A DNA stretch of 64,000 nt from Lepisosteus oculatus (lineage: Eukaryota; Chordata; Actinopteri; Semionotiformes; Lepisosteidae). Position numbers and translations under genes: made by a program. The stretch spans positions 29,319,001 to 29,383,000 of the forward strand of contig NC_090697.1 of NCBI RefSeq assembly GCF_040954835.1, given 5' to 3'. The notes beneath the pieces are model-generated. The model saw only the letters and a program-made list of their open reading frames with translations. It made no database searches and had not been told where the DNA came from. Position 1 is the first letter of the stretch; the number at the start of each line of letters is the position of its first letter. Shown one piece after another: positions 46,940 through 59,314 of this stretch.

Positions 46940-47068
46940 GCAGATATATTTTATTTTACTTCTATTTTTTGTCTTGTTCCATGTTAATTTTATTTTATTT
47001 GCTTTGGCAACACTGATTGTACCCATTGGTCATGCTAATAAAGCACCTTGAATTGAATTGAATATATT
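46940..47068 (+). mobile_element. LINE 3' tail with TTGAA repeats
   Basis: AT-rich stretch ending catgctaataaagcaccttg followed by aattgaattgaata. A tail of this type (AATAAA plus TTGAA repeats) closes many fish non-LTR elements. In CLIP4 intron 1. Confidence 0.45.
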
Positions 47069-47940
47069 ACAGTCACCGGCCCGCGACCGGCAGGGCAGGA
47101 CGCTCAGGGCTTAAGACGGGCAGAGCGCCCCCAGAGTCGGGCCCCCCTCAGCGCAATAACCGCACAGTGCTTATTTACCTGGCGGGGCAAGGCCAGCCAC
47201 CAGGCGAAACGGGGTTTTGTGAGCAGACCAATCTGGGCACCTCCCAGCACCCCGGATCCCCCAGAGCACTGTGGGGAACTTCGGGAGCCTCAGGAGGCCT
47301 TGGTCTCCGTCTGACACGAGCAGGGCTCGACACACACCTCTGCCAGGCTGCCCCGGGAGCAACACCACAGCGAGGCGCCGACAGCTATCCCACAATGACA
47401 CGGGTAAAGCACCGCCCAGAGAAGAGAGCGTCCCGGCAGCAGAGAGCAGACAACAGCACCGGGCAGGACGAGCGGGTCAGAGAGAGGACAGGGGGAGGAG
47501 GCAGGGTGAGGGGCAACAGACACAGGCAGAGACAAGCGGGAGTCTCACTCACGGTCACCGTCGCCCGGGGAGAGTTCAGGAGTGGCCGCTGGGTCCCCCA
47601 TGCCAAGTGACCAGAACAGGGAGAGGCGGAAAACGGGACAGCACCTCCTCTCTCTCCTGCTCCACTGTGATCCCCAGCCAGCGGGCTGGCTATTTACAGC
47701 TCAGGCAGCCTGCGCCGGCCGTCCCACTCCCTCGTCACATTCTCCTGTCAATCTACACGTCTGTGCACCACAGCACACGCACAGGCCTGGCCACAGACGC
47801 AGAGCACTGGCACTGAGCCCCTGAGGCGGGGGGCACGCTCGCTGCTCGTACAGGGGGGGCAGTGTCCGGACTGTAGTGTGCAAGACACTAGCTCCTGCCA
47901 TCTCTAGCAAAAGGTCAGGCATGTGAGCCGAGCTAAAAAT
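47069..47940. other. CLIP4 5' UTR intron, unclassified
   Basis: GC-rich sequence between the LINE tail and the 60-bp array. Open frames on both strands lack any family resemblance and are judged compositional. Confidence 0.3.
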
Positions 47941-47951
47941 ACACTCATTTT

Positions 47952-50011
47952 ACAGTGCCCAGGACACAGGCACCACTCTCCACACACACTGGAGATCAAT
48001 AGACAGGCGGCACAGTGCCCAGGACACAGGCACCACTCTCTACACACACTGGAGATCAATATACAGGCGGCACAGTGCCCAGGACACAGGCACCACTCTC
48101 TACACACACTGGAGATCAATATACAGGCGGCACAGTGCCCCGGACACAGGCACCACTCCTTACACACACAGGAGATCGATATACAGGAGGCACAGTGCCC
48201 AGGACACAGGCACCACTCCTTACACACACAGGAGATCGATATACAGGAGGCACAGTGCCCAGGACACAGGCACCACTCTCTACACACACAGGAGATCAAT
48301 ATACAGGCAGCACAGTGCCCAGGACACAGGCACCACTCCTTACACACACAGGAGATCGATATACAGGAGGCACAGTGCCCAGGACACAGGCACCACTCTC
48401 TACACACACACAGGAGATCAATATACAGGCGGCACAGTGCCCAGGACACAGGCACCACTCTCTACACACACTGGAGATCAATATACAGGCGGCACAGTGC
48501 CCAGGACACAGGCACCACTCCTTACACACACAGGAGATCAATAGACAGGCGGCACAGTGCCCAGGACACAGGCACCACTCTCTACACACACAGGAGATCA
48601 ATAGACAGGCGGCACAGTGCCCAGGACACAGGCACCACTCTCTACACACACAGGAGATCAATAGACAGGCGGCACAGTGCCCAGGACACAGGCACCACTC
48701 TCTACACACACTGGAGATCAATAGACAGGCGGCACAGTGCCCAGGACACAGGCACCACTCTCTACACACACTGGAGATCAATATACAGGCGGCACAGTGC
48801 CCAGGACACAGGCACCACTCCTTACACACACAGGAGATCAATATACAGGCGGCACAGTGCCCAGGACACAGGCACCACTCCTTACACACACAGGAGATCA
48901 ATATACAGGCGGCACAGTGCCCAGGACACAGGCACCACTCTCTACACACACTGGAGATCAATATACAGGAAGCACAGTGCCCAGGACACAGGCACCACTC
49001 CTTACACACACAGGAGATCAATATACAGGCGGCACAGTCCCCAGGACACAGGCACCACTCCTTACACACACAGGAGATCAATATACAGGCGGCACAGTCC
49101 CCAGGACACAGGCACCACTCCTTACACACACAGGAGATCAATATACAGGCAGCACAGTCCCCAGGACACAGGCACCACTCTCTACACACACTGGAGATCA
49201 ATATACAGGCGGCACAGTGCCCAGGACACAGGCACCACTCTCTACACACACAGGAGATCAATAGACAGGCGGCACAGTGCCCAGGACACAGGCACCACTC
49301 TCTACACACACTGGAGATCAATAGACAGGCGGCACAGTGCCCAGGACACAGGCACCACTCTCTACACACACTGGAGATCAATATACAGGCGGCACAGTGC
49401 CCAGGACACAGGCACCACTCCTTACACACACAGGAGATCAATATACAGGCGGCACAGTGCCCAGGACACAGGCACCACTCCTTACACACACAGGAGATCA
49501 ATATACAGGCGGCACAGTGCCCAGGACACAGGCACCACTCTCTACACACACTGGAGATCAATATACAGGAAGCACAGTGCCCAGGACACAGGCACCACTC
49601 CTTACACACACAGGAGATCAATATACAGGCGGCACAGTCCCCAGGACACAGGCACCACTCCTTACACACACAGGAGATCAATATACAGGCGGCACAGTCC
49701 CCAGGACACAGGCACCACTCCTTACACACACAGGAGATCAATATACAGGCAGCACAGTCCCCAGGACACAGGCACCACTCTCTACACACACTGGAGATCA
49801 ATATACAGGCGGCACAGTGCCCAGGACACAGGCACCACTCTCTACACACACAGGAGATCAATATACAGGAGGCACAGTGCCCAGGACACAGGCACCACTC
49901 TCTACACACACAGGAGATCAATATACAGGAGGCACAGTGCCCAGGACACAGGCACCACTCTCTACACACACAGGAGATCAATATACAGGAGGCACAGTGC
50001 CCAGGACACAG
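47952..50011. repeat. 60-bp minisatellite in CLIP4 5' UTR intron
   Basis: About 34 units: cagtgcccaggacacaggca, ccactctctacacacactgg, agatcaatatacaggcggca. The period is a multiple of three, so a 726-codon frame (+) and a 561-codon frame (-) stay open. A ten-unit block is tandemly duplicated (48661-49260 and 49261-49860). Confidence 0.97.
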
Positions 50012-50689
50012 GCTATAAGCAGGAACATCTCACCTGTGCTGTGACTGGTAGCTCAGGGCCGTACAGGACCTCTCCTTACAGGCCACAGTTTTCCATCATC
50101 TAAGCTCTTAACCACATAACATCATCGTTCTCCTTTACTACAGCACACGATCTTCAGAAAGCAAACAGGAAAATCCAAACCCACAATACACAACAACAAA
50201 CAGATTCAAAACCAGTCAGACAGGATCGCTGTCACCAGCACAATGAACAATTACAATGAAAGCCCAGCCCTGGGGGCACTTCTGGAGGAACCCCAACACC
50301 TCCATACCCAGCCCGGACCGGACCGGACCCTCAACCCCTCCCCCTGCCTGACCCGAGACTGACAGAGACGAGCACATCCGCTCAAGTCCTCCTGTCCGCG
50401 ACACAGGCCCCGTGCCAAACACATGGAGTAATTCAGGCAGAGCGCCAGAGTGAGCGACGTGCCCGGCTCCTGGTGAGAACGCCCCAGCCACACGCCTGTG
50501 CTCCACACCGGGGACAGCTTACTTTTCTTGTGAAGGTGCCTCAGCATCGCGTGACCCTGCGGCAGGAGAGCCCTTCACAGCCGCCTGATCTCCTCCACAG
50601 CCACACGCCAAGGATAAAACAGGACGCCCATCAGGACAGTCAGGTTTACTTTGTAACCAAATCGAGTGCTGTCTGCAACACTGGAACAG

Positions 50690-51690
50690 TCCAGCTGCGC
50701 AGAGCCTCGTGCAGGAGAATAGCAGCTCAGAGACACCCTGTCAGAGCAGTCCAGCTGCGCAGAGCCTCGTGCAGGAGAATAGCAGCTCAGAGACACTGTC
50801 AGAGCAGTCCAGCTGCGCAGAGCCTCGTGCAGGAGAACAGCAGCTCAGAGACACCCTGTCAGAGCAGTCCAGCTGCGCAGAGCCTCGTGCAGGAGAACGG
50901 CAGCTCAGAGAGAGACTGTCAGAGCAGGCCAGCTGCGCAGAGCCTCGTGCAGGAGAACAGCAGCTCAGAGACACACTGCCAGAGCAGTCCAGCTGCGCAG
51001 AGCCTCGTGCAGGAGAACAGCAGCTCAGAGACACACTGCCAGAGCAGTCCAGCTGCGCAGAGCCTCGTGCAGGAGAACAGCAGCTCAGAGAGACTGTCAG
51101 AGCAGTCCAGCTGCGCAGAGCCTCGTGCAGGAGAACAGCAGCTCAGCGACACACTGTCAGTGCAGTCCAGCTGCGCAGAACCTCGTGCAGGAGACCAGCA
51201 GCTCAGAGACACTGCCAGAGCAGTCGAGCTGCGCAGAGCCTCGTGCAGGAGAACAGCAGCTCAGAGACACACTGCCAGAGCAGTCCAGCTGCGCAGAGCC
51301 TCGTGCAGGAAAACAGCAGCTCAGAGAGACACTGCCAGAGCAGTCCAGCTGCGCAGAGCCTCGTGCAGGAGAACAGCAGCTCAGAGACACACTGTAAGAG
51401 CAGTCCAGCTGCGCAGAGCCTCGTGCAGGAGAACAGCAGCTCAGAGAGACTGTCAGAGCAGTCCAGCTGCGCAGAGCCTCGTGCAGGAAAACAGCAGCTC
51501 AGCGACACACTGTCAGTGCAGTCCAGCTGCGCAGAACCTCGTGCAGGAGACCAGCAGCTCAGAGACACTGCCAGAGCAGTCGAGCTGCGCAGAGCCTCGT
51601 GCAGGAGAACAGCAGCTCAGAGACACTGCCAGAGCAGTCGAGCTGCGCAGAGCCTCGTGCAGGAGAACAGCAGCTCAGAGACACTGCCTG
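50690..51690. repeat. 57-60-bp minisatellite in CLIP4 5' UTR intron
   Basis: About 17 units: agcagtccagctgcgcagag, cctcgtgcaggagaacagca, gctcagagacacactgcc. Length variants lose or gain 1-4 bp. A several-unit block near 51.05-51.24 kb recurs at 51.41-51.60 kb. Confidence 0.95.
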
Positions 51691-51699
51691 CTCCCGAGA

Positions 51700-53160
51700 G
51701 AGAGACAGAGGGACACACATGCAAACAAGCAGCAACTCTGGGGACACAAAAATCCACACACACTTGGACACACCCAGGGACACAAATGCACTAGTACACA
51801 CCCAGAACACACACGAATGTGACCGTCGGCACACATGGGCAGCCAAATAAAGAAACCCACACACACAGATCGACAAATAAACACAAGGACACAGACTCAC
51901 AGACACAGAGCGACACACTAACTCAGGCATACACGCAGACACACAGGGAGAGTATCTCACAACAGCTGTGCCCTGCGAGAGATCGGGCCGGTCCAGTCAC
52001 AAACCAATCACCCCCTCTGCACAAGACTGGCATTAAGATTATTTTCAATTATGCATTTTTATGATGCATTTCAACCTTTGTTAAATATATTTTGTTCTTC
52101 TTACGTGTACATGTATTTCCCGACAATTTCTCCTTAAAACTCATCAATTTAGTTAAACTATTTTTCTCCTTGATAGACAGGTAGGTTACGTCATTAGCTC
52201 AGCAGTACTGCACTCGCGCCTGTGTAATTAAAAAGCAATTTCGAGAGAGGAGTGCTTGAGACACTTTTAATAATCATTATATGCAGCTATAATGCAAGCA
52301 CGATCTTACCCGGTCCGGCTAGGCACAGCTCTCAAGCCACTGCGATGGCGCTATGAGTGATCCGGACCCGGCTGGCCGGACCTTGAGATCAGTAACCGGA
52401 TTATCAGCGCGGCGGCCAGCCGGCCCACGCGCAGCACTTGTTTAGCGGCACGCCCCCCTCGCGCAAACAAATCCTGACAGACAGCACGGCAGGCCAATCA
52501 GACAGCGCTGCAGGGTGCGTGGTCTGCTCCAGCCAATCGCAGGAGCCACAGAGCGGCCAGGGGGCGTGTGCAGCGCGGTTAACCTTTAAGGGGAGATGCA
52601 TCAAGTTGCAAGTTTTTTTTTATCGCTCTGGTGAGGAAAAACGTGTGACCAAACAGAACGCAACTTTATTTTGTACATCACGTATTTAAAATATTCGAGC
52701 AGTGCAGGAGGCTTTTCCCCGCACCGAACAACAAGCCCTGGGCTCTCAGGAATGTTTAATCACTCACAACTGATCCTACTTCTGAATAACAACCGACCTC
52801 GCTCGCACCAGCGCCGAAGTCTAGCTAGCGAATCGTGACCTACAGTAGATTGCAGGTGCGTCGCTGCCCCGCTCACTCTCCGGCACCAGGAATAACCCGA
52901 CCTCACAGCCGACAGAACTAGCACAGCAAATTCCCAACTTCTCAGCGCCCCTACTCAAATAGCAGGCTCTCCGCCTGCAGCACATTTTTATTCACAACCC
53001 ACCTGTGTTTGCTGACAAACCTGCGCTCCTAGCTTTAAACCGGCGAACAGCCTCCATTTGAAGACGCGTTAAATGGGAATTAAGCTTACCGGCGACACGA
53101 TAAAATAAACAGCTAAATATTGCAAACATGCACGCAGTCACTACTATTAGTCGTTAAATG
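51700..53160. other. CLIP4 5' UTR intron, proximal part
   Basis: CA-rich sequence to 52.0 kb, then AT-rich, then GC-rich sequence approaching the promoter. No gene seen. Confidence 0.35.
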
Positions 53161-53165
53161 ATTAC

Positions 53166-53400
53166 CTCTGTCTGCAGCCGCTTCCTAGCTGTCGTCTCAG
53201 GTAGGCTCGGTGCAGACGCCGGAAACCATGTCGCTCTGCACGAATTAAATGTTATTACAGACACCGCAAAACGACCACAAGACCGCTTCCGAGCGGCGCT
53301 GTGACGTCAGAGCGCGCGTCCCCGGCACCAACGAGGGGTGGGGGGGGGAGGCTGCCCGCAGGAGCGCGCCCCGCTAGATGAACGAGGTTAATAGGGAAAG
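53166..53400 (-). promoter_or_regulatory. Likely CLIP4 promoter and non-coding first exon
   Basis: GC- and CpG-rich sequence with a perfect CRE, TGACGTCA, at 53302-53309, and an ETS-type CCGGAA near 53219. On the - strand a splice donor (cagacagag|gtaatc) sits at 53166/53165, suitable for a 5' UTR exon splicing to the acceptor at 44992. It is the only such island upstream of CLIP4 before the next gene. The transcription start is not determined. Confidence 0.55.
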
Positions 53401-53529
53401 GCTCTGTCAGGTAGCGGTGTTAGTATAGTTACATTCGTTTAAACTTTTTTTTATTCCTTTTAAGACCAGAAATGCATTTTTCTTTCAACTGAGTCGATGT
53501 GTAACTCATATACCACCTTTTCCATGAAG

Positions 53530-54078
53530 AGCTATATCTACCCTGCGGCTCACAGCTGGCAGCCCACTGAAGCTCAGCAGGTGTGAGCCTGGCCAGTACC
53601 TGGATGGGAGACTCCTGGAAAAACTAAGGTTGCTGCTGGAAGAGGTGTCAGTGGGGCCAGCAGGGGGCGCTCACCCTGTAGTCTGTGTGGGTCCTAATGC
53701 CCCAGTATGGTGATGGGGACACCATACTGTAAAAAGGCACCGTCCTTCGTATGAGATATAAAACCGAGGTCCCGACTCTCTGTGGTCATTAAAAATCCCA
53801 GGGCATTTCTCAAAAAGCCAAATGCCCCTTTGACCTTTACCAGTCTTGGCCTCCTAATAATCCCCATCTCTGAACTGGCTTCATCACTCTGTTCTCCTCC
53901 TCACTGAGAGCTGGTGTGTGGTGAGCGTTCTGGCGCAATATGGCTGCCGGTGCCTCATCCAGGTGGGGCTGCACACTGGTGGTGGTGGAGGGGAGTCCCC
54001 ATTACCTGTAAAGCGCTTTTGAGTGGAGTGTCCAGAAAAGCGCTATATAAGAGTAAGGATTTATTGTTATTATTAAGT
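53530..54078 (+). mobile_element. 5S rRNA-derived SINE
   Basis: The head matches the internal promoter part of 5S rRNA: gaagctcagcaggtgtgagc, ccagtacctggatgggagac. It is followed by a long body and a tail with aaagcgctatataagagtaa and a (TTATTA) end. This is the SINE3/5S-SINE architecture of fishes. It lies about 130 bp beyond the CLIP4 promoter region. Confidence 0.8.
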
Positions 54079-54734
54079 GCACCGTCTCAAAGATCTGGGT
54101 ACTGTCTGGCTGCAGGGCAACAGCAAGGCTGGAGTGAATACTTGGTGAGGCTCATTGTCACCTTTTCCCTTTGAGAGCTCAGAGGAATCGGCTTCAACTG
54201 CACAACCGGATAGCACGTTCCACGCACTTACTACTCTTAGTGTAAAGGGTGCCCAGCCCCTGTCCTGGGAGTGTCTAATGCTCCAGTACGTGAAGAGCTG
54301 GGGAAGCTATTAAACCGGTCCTGTTAAGGCAGTCAGCAGCTGTTTTAACTCATTAAGACCTAAGCTGAAATGAAACCCTACTGTCCTCCAAGGACCAGGA
54401 TTAAAGACACAGCCCAGGTGTACAGAGTGATTTCAGTCCCAAATGGCCATCCTGCTGAACTGAAATTGATTTGTGATATTTTTTCTTTTATTTCGAAGGT
54501 TCCGAAGTAGCTCCTGGACTGTACACAGAGCTCGACCAGTGACTGAGGAGCAGAAGCTGTCTGTCCTGTGTCCTCCCCTTGAGACACTCCCAGCAGGACT
54601 GGCCGCCCTGCTTCCTGAGTCTTCCCCAGCCTGTCCAGCAGTCAGCTGACCCCCACATTCCTACAGCCTGCGCGATAGTCTCACTGTCAGCGGCTGCAGG
54701 GTCCGCTGGTCTCACTCTCGTCAGGGTGGTCATT
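54079..54734. other. CLIP4-GPCR intergenic spacer, unclassified
   Basis: No gene or clear element between the 5S SINE and the degenerate tRNA SINE. Confidence 0.3.
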
Positions 54735-54905
54735 TCCCTGCTCAGGGTCTTAGCCTGGAACCTGGAGGGCTGCAGGTTCAAAGCCCAGGTGAGACACAGC
54801 TGTTGCACCCTTGAGCGAGATACTGTACTTCAGTAGACTTCATGCTGCTCCAGTGAAATAGTGTTCGCCTGTAAGTCGAGTAAAGCAGTGACAATACGTG
54901 GAGAC
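54735..54905 (+). mobile_element. tRNA-like SINE, degenerate
   Basis: Contains B-box-like gcaggttcaaagccc, then cttgagcgagatactgtact and a spacer ending gtaagtcgagtaaagcagtg. The same body plan as other fish tRNA SINEs, but diverged. Confidence 0.45.
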
Positions 54906-55319
54906 GTTTGCGTCATGCTGAAAGGAAAAGAAAAGCTCCACAGCCAAAACACTGTCTCTTTTCTTGTCCTTTCAACATGGAATAAACCTTTACCTGTTCC
55001 TGTGCAGCCTGCGCATACTGAAGCAGCTACCTGCTTGAACTGCAGGAAATAATACATGTGGTCCTCATCAGCATAGCCAGCATAAACTATGTGGTCATCC
55101 TCCTGGAGAGTCGCTGGAGCTTTATCGTGCTGGCAGGTGTCCTGAGAAGAGGAGTCTTGGCTTTGGAGAGAAGGCAGCAGGGGTGTGCGAGGAGAGGGGA
55201 GGGTTAAGGGTAAATCAGGCCTCTCTCTGTGGGTGGTGTTCTGGACTTACAGTGCCACCTGCTGGACACAGTGGGAATTACAGGGGAGGGACTGCCCTGT
55301 CTGTCTCTTGCATCACAAC

Positions 55320-55600
55320 AGAGATCAGATCACTTTATTGGCCCTATACAATTTCTTGCTTTAGGGATTTGTCTTTTCGCATACCCCAGCTTGCTCTCCA
55401 TGAGACACAGACAGGGAGAGAAGCTTGGGGTCAGAGCGCAGGGTCAGCCATTTATACAGCGCCCCTGGAGCAGTTGGAGTTAAGGGCCTTGCTCAGGGGC
55501 CCAGTGGAGTAGGATTCCTCTGCCGGCCATGGGATTTGAACCGACAACCTTCCAGCCACAGGCGCAGATCCTTCGCCACAGAGCCACTGCACCGCATGGC
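55320..55600 (-). mobile_element. tRNA-derived SINE
   Basis: On the - strand: a head gcagtggctctgtggcgaag, then a B box ggttcaaatccc, a body, and a tail ending ggccaataaagtgatctgat. The tRNA-like head and LINE-type tail define a fish SINE. Confidence 0.7.
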
Positions 55601-55789
55601 CAGTATTGCAACATACATGCATCAATAATCACACCCAGCCGGGACATACAGTACTGTGTTTTTATAAGAAGAGTCACACAGGGAAGTTTCAGGATGTCGC
55701 AATAAAGCTGGATGTTTTTATTTATTGGATCTCACTCAACGCTATGAAGTCCTAGGACAGCTGTGTTAGGCTAATTCAGCTGGAGATTT

Positions 55790-56560
55790 AAAGTGACTTG
55801 CAAAATCTGTGTTTGTTGTGGAACAGAATTAGAGATAAGAGTGGAGAGCCTCACAGTTGAATCGCATTCTTTCCACCTTTCAGTGTGGAATTTACTCCTA
55901 CATGTAGTTCAAGTAACAATAGTGTTACAAACAGGGGATTAAGCAACTAAGATTACAGAACAGGATAGTCAATATTAAAGTAAAATAATCTTCACCCCCA
56001 GATCGTAAAGATGCGTCTAATTAGAGGCACTTGAGATTGAGATTGGCAAAACTCTGGCGAAGGAGTTATAAATCAGGCAAACGGGGATAAAGAAATGTTT
56101 ATTAATAATGACAATAATACACACTAAACAACACAACACCACATACAACATACAAATAAGGCATCTTAGAGGTCTATGTCCTGACCATACCAGAAAAGCC
56201 CCAGAATGCTACCAGGCATTCGAAGATCTAATATAACACCTACACAGGCCAACAAGAGAGATCACCTGCCTCCTAAATCAAACAGATTAAAGGCCCAGGG
56301 CTAAATCCCTCTTCCTATAGATCCACATGCTCCAAAGTGAATCGTTCCTACTCTTCTAAAAAACACATCCACTAACCTGGAGAGAATGTCTGAACATGGC
56401 GAAATCAGTTTCCTAAAATGGGCTGTAGGCTATGACCATCAAATAGTTAGGATCTCGACTTCCTGTTCCTTGCTTTGACGGTGATAACTTCAAATACAGG
56501 CCCCCAGTGACTCTTTCCTACATCCTGATGCACTTCAATAGCTCTAACTACAGTAAGAAT
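55790..56560 (-). mobile_element. Possible LTR or other AT-rich element
   Basis: AT-rich insertion between GC-rich flanks. On the - strand it has taataaacatttctttatcc about 200 nt before its end. No coding remnant was recognised; named only as a candidate. Confidence 0.2.
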
Positions 56561-57114
56561 AATTGCTTTCAATGAACCAACATCTTTCGTGCCAGAAGAT
56601 CAGAAAGTGCTTCACATTAAGGAGGGGATCCACTGTGTACCCCTCCCGGGACGCACGCTGCAGATCAGGGCGAGGAGAGGGAAACTGCTGCAGCGGTTTC
56701 AGGGGAAGAACATTCAAACTGCACCCCAGGAACTGGAGTCCCCCCCGCTGAGCCCTGCCATATTACAATGAGCACACGTCCCCCTCCCTCCCTCCCCGGC
56801 AGTGCTCCGTGGTGCAGGGCGGGTGTTCCCCGTAAACACAGCTGGAACGTGCGGGAGGTGATATCTGACACGCTGATACGCTGCTCTCGCCTGCCACGAG
56901 GGGGCAGCGTGGGATTGAGCCCGGCCCCCAGCTGAGCTCACAGGGGTTTCACACCACGCCCGACAAAGACAGGCGTGAGACTGGTCGACTGGTGAAAGCC
57001 AGCAGGTGTGGGTTACCAGGTGAATGGTACTCCTAGCTGCAACGCGATACTCTGCAGGGCTCGCTGCCCTTCTCCCAGCGCTCCGGAGCCGCCAGCGCAC
57101 GAACAAGAGAAAGG
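56561..57114. other. CLIP4-GPCR intergenic spacer, unclassified
   Basis: GC-rich spacer with small open frames but no recognisable domain or repeat family. Confidence 0.3.
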
Positions 57115-57620
57115 CAACAAACAACCGTTTCCTAGCTGTCCGCTCATTCAGACGCTTCTTGAAAGATACCAGGGTACCCGCTTCAACAACATGGCTGGAC
57201 AGCTTCTTCCACACTCCCACCATTCTTTGTGTAAAGAAGTGCCTCTGTTCTCAGTTTAAATGAACTTCCTCACAGTTTCCACTTGTGTTTGCTGAGTCAT
57301 GTTTCACTGTTCGTTCTGAAGAAATCCACAGGATTTACACGAAAGGTGTCTTCGAGAATTTGGAATACTTGTGTCACCTCACAGTCTTCTCTGTTCAAGA
57401 CTAAAGAGACTCAGTTCCTTCAGCCTGTCAGTGTAGGACAGTGCCTTAATACTTGTATCAGTCTCCTCACAGTCTTCTCTGTTCAAGACCAAAGAGACTC
57501 AGTTCCTTCAGCCTGTCAGTGTACAGTAGGACAGTCCCTTAATACTTGTATCAGTCTCCTCAGAGTCTCTTCTATTCAAGACTAAAGAGACTCTGTTCCT
57601 TCAGCCTATCAGTCCCTTAG
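57115..57620 (-). mobile_element. CR1-like LINE 3' fragment with internal tandem duplication
   Basis: The - strand encodes VGVWKKLSSHVVEAGTL and SFKKRLNE; upstream on that strand comes the segment resembling LKELSLFS-EQ-R-RGDL of CR1 ORF2. That upstream segment, about 95 bp, is present about three times in tandem (57385-57610). Confidence 0.65.
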
Positions 57621-57699
57621 GCCTCATAATGTATCTGGTTCTCTAGGTTCATTCAGAGCAGCAATATCTTTATAATAAGGTGGTGAACAAAATTGTACA

Positions 57700-58290
57700 C
57701 AATAATGAGAGGGGGCCTGAAGACGTGTGTGTGCTGGGAACTCTGGGATTGTTCTCTGAGCAACACTGTTTCCTTCAGAGGCCCAACTGGGGAAGGAACG
57801 TCAAAGAGATCTGCAGGCTGAAGCGCAGCTAAAATTTCCTTCAGGTGTTTCTTAAGTCCTGTGATTCTAAACACCCCCCACTCTTTCAGTAAAGAAGTGT
57901 TTCCTGTTCGCCGTGAATTCTCCCTGAGTTTCCAGCTGTGGCCCTGTGTCCGTGTCTCTCTGCTGGGTGTGAAACAGTCCTCTGGCTTGATCCTGCCTGT
58001 ATCCCTCAGAGCTCTGTGTACCTGGATCACACCTCCTCTCTCCTGGGCTGGAGAGATGTAGCTCCCCCTGCCTGTCTGAACACGACAGTCCCCTGAGACC
58101 TGGGATCTTGTCCTCCTGCTCGGGACACTTTCTAGGGCTGGAAGATCTTTTCCGTGGGATGATGTGGTGATCAGCCCTGAACACAGTCCTCCAGCTGAGA
58201 TCTGACCAGAGCAGAGCGGAGCTTCAACAGATCTCCCTGGACTGAGACCCCCCACTCCCCCTCGGCTGCTTCCCTCCGCAGGAAGCCAGG
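57700..58290 (-). mobile_element. Second CR1-like LINE fragment abutting the GPCR 3' end
   Basis: The - strand shows RKHFFTERVGGV and LKKHLKEILAALQ in a different frame context from the 57.1 kb copy, and upstream GGVIQVHRALRDTGR. It appears to be a separate, diverged CR1 subfamily inserted just downstream of the GPCR stop. Confidence 0.5.
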
Positions 58291-58295
58291 GGTGT

Positions 58296-59314
58296 CTAGT
58301 GGCTGTAGCGCCTCCCGTAGCGCAGCGCGGGAGGGCCGTGCCGGACCAGGCCGAAGTCCAGGCTCCGGGCGCTGCAGGCCAGGGAGCCGGACAGGGCGGA
58401 GGCGTCCAGGCTGACGATGGACTCGCGCACCTTCCTCTGGTAGGCCTCGGGGGTGTTCTGCGCCCTCTTGAAGAGCACGAAGTAGCACTTGGGCAGCAGG
58501 TGGCAGCACACGACGCCGTAGTTGGAGGCCAGGATGGCGGAGGCCTGCACGGCGGCGCGCTGCTGGCTGCGGGTGACGTAGACGGGCACGAAGCACACCC
58601 ACACGAAGAGGTAGACCAGCATGCTGAAGATGATGTAGCCCGTCTCGTTGTACCAGTGGGGGATCTTGCGGCTCTTGAAGGCCAGCATGAAGCAGGCGAA
58701 GGCCAGCAGGCCGATGTAGCTCAGCATGATGCCGAAGCCCACGTTGGAGCCCTCCACGCACTGCACCAGCACGGTCATGCTCTGCTCCGCGGTCAGGTGC
58801 TCGACCCGGGGGCCGTCGAAGATCAGCCAGAAGGCGCAGATGGCGCCCTGCACCGCCGTGAGGAGGAGGAGGATGGCGCCCGGCCGGTAGAGCTTCTTCA
58901 GCCTCTGCTGGACGCCCAGGTCGAAGAGGAAGGCCAGGTAGGTGCGGAAGGCCTTGACCAGGATGCAGGAGACGCAGAGGGTGAAGCTGAGGCCGTAGAG
59001 GGGCTGGCGCACCTGGCAGGCGTAGGGGTCGGGCCTCCCGATGAAGAGGGCCACGCTGCCGAAGCTGGCGGCCAGCGCGGCCAGCATGGCGTAGCAGAGC
59101 GGCCCGCCCGCCACCTTCACGGCCGGCGTGTGGCGGTGCGCCAGGAACAGCCCCAAGATGGCCAGCAGCACCGCCAGGCCCAGCGCGCCGCAGGCCAGCA
59201 TGGCGACGGCGTAGGCCTCGTCCCAGCGCAGGTACGACTCGTCCCGGGCCCGGCACGCGGCCGAGCCCGCCAGCGACCAGGTGCCGCTGGGGCACGGCGC
59301 GCAGTCGTCCGCGT
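58296..59314 (-). CDS. Class C GPCR exon: seven-transmembrane domain and stop
   Basis: 1019 nt after tcctccccgcag. It starts in the last cysteines (DDCAPCPSGTWS), then TM1 (MLACGALGLAVLLAILGLFL), GLSFTLCVSCILVKAF, a WLIF stretch, MLSYIGLLAFACFMLAF, SMLVYLFVWVCFVPVYV, LASNYGVV and LPKCYFVLF. The C-tail is short, about 45 residues. The exon is very GC-rich, and its antisense frame is open by composition only. Confidence 0.93.

Noticed and set aside
53530-53640. 5S rRNA gene
   Set aside because: Only the internal promoter portion matches; it is diverged and continues into a SINE body and tail.
55540-55600. tRNA gene
   Set aside because: A B box and partial A box are present but there is no cloverleaf acceptor stem, and it continues into a SINE body.
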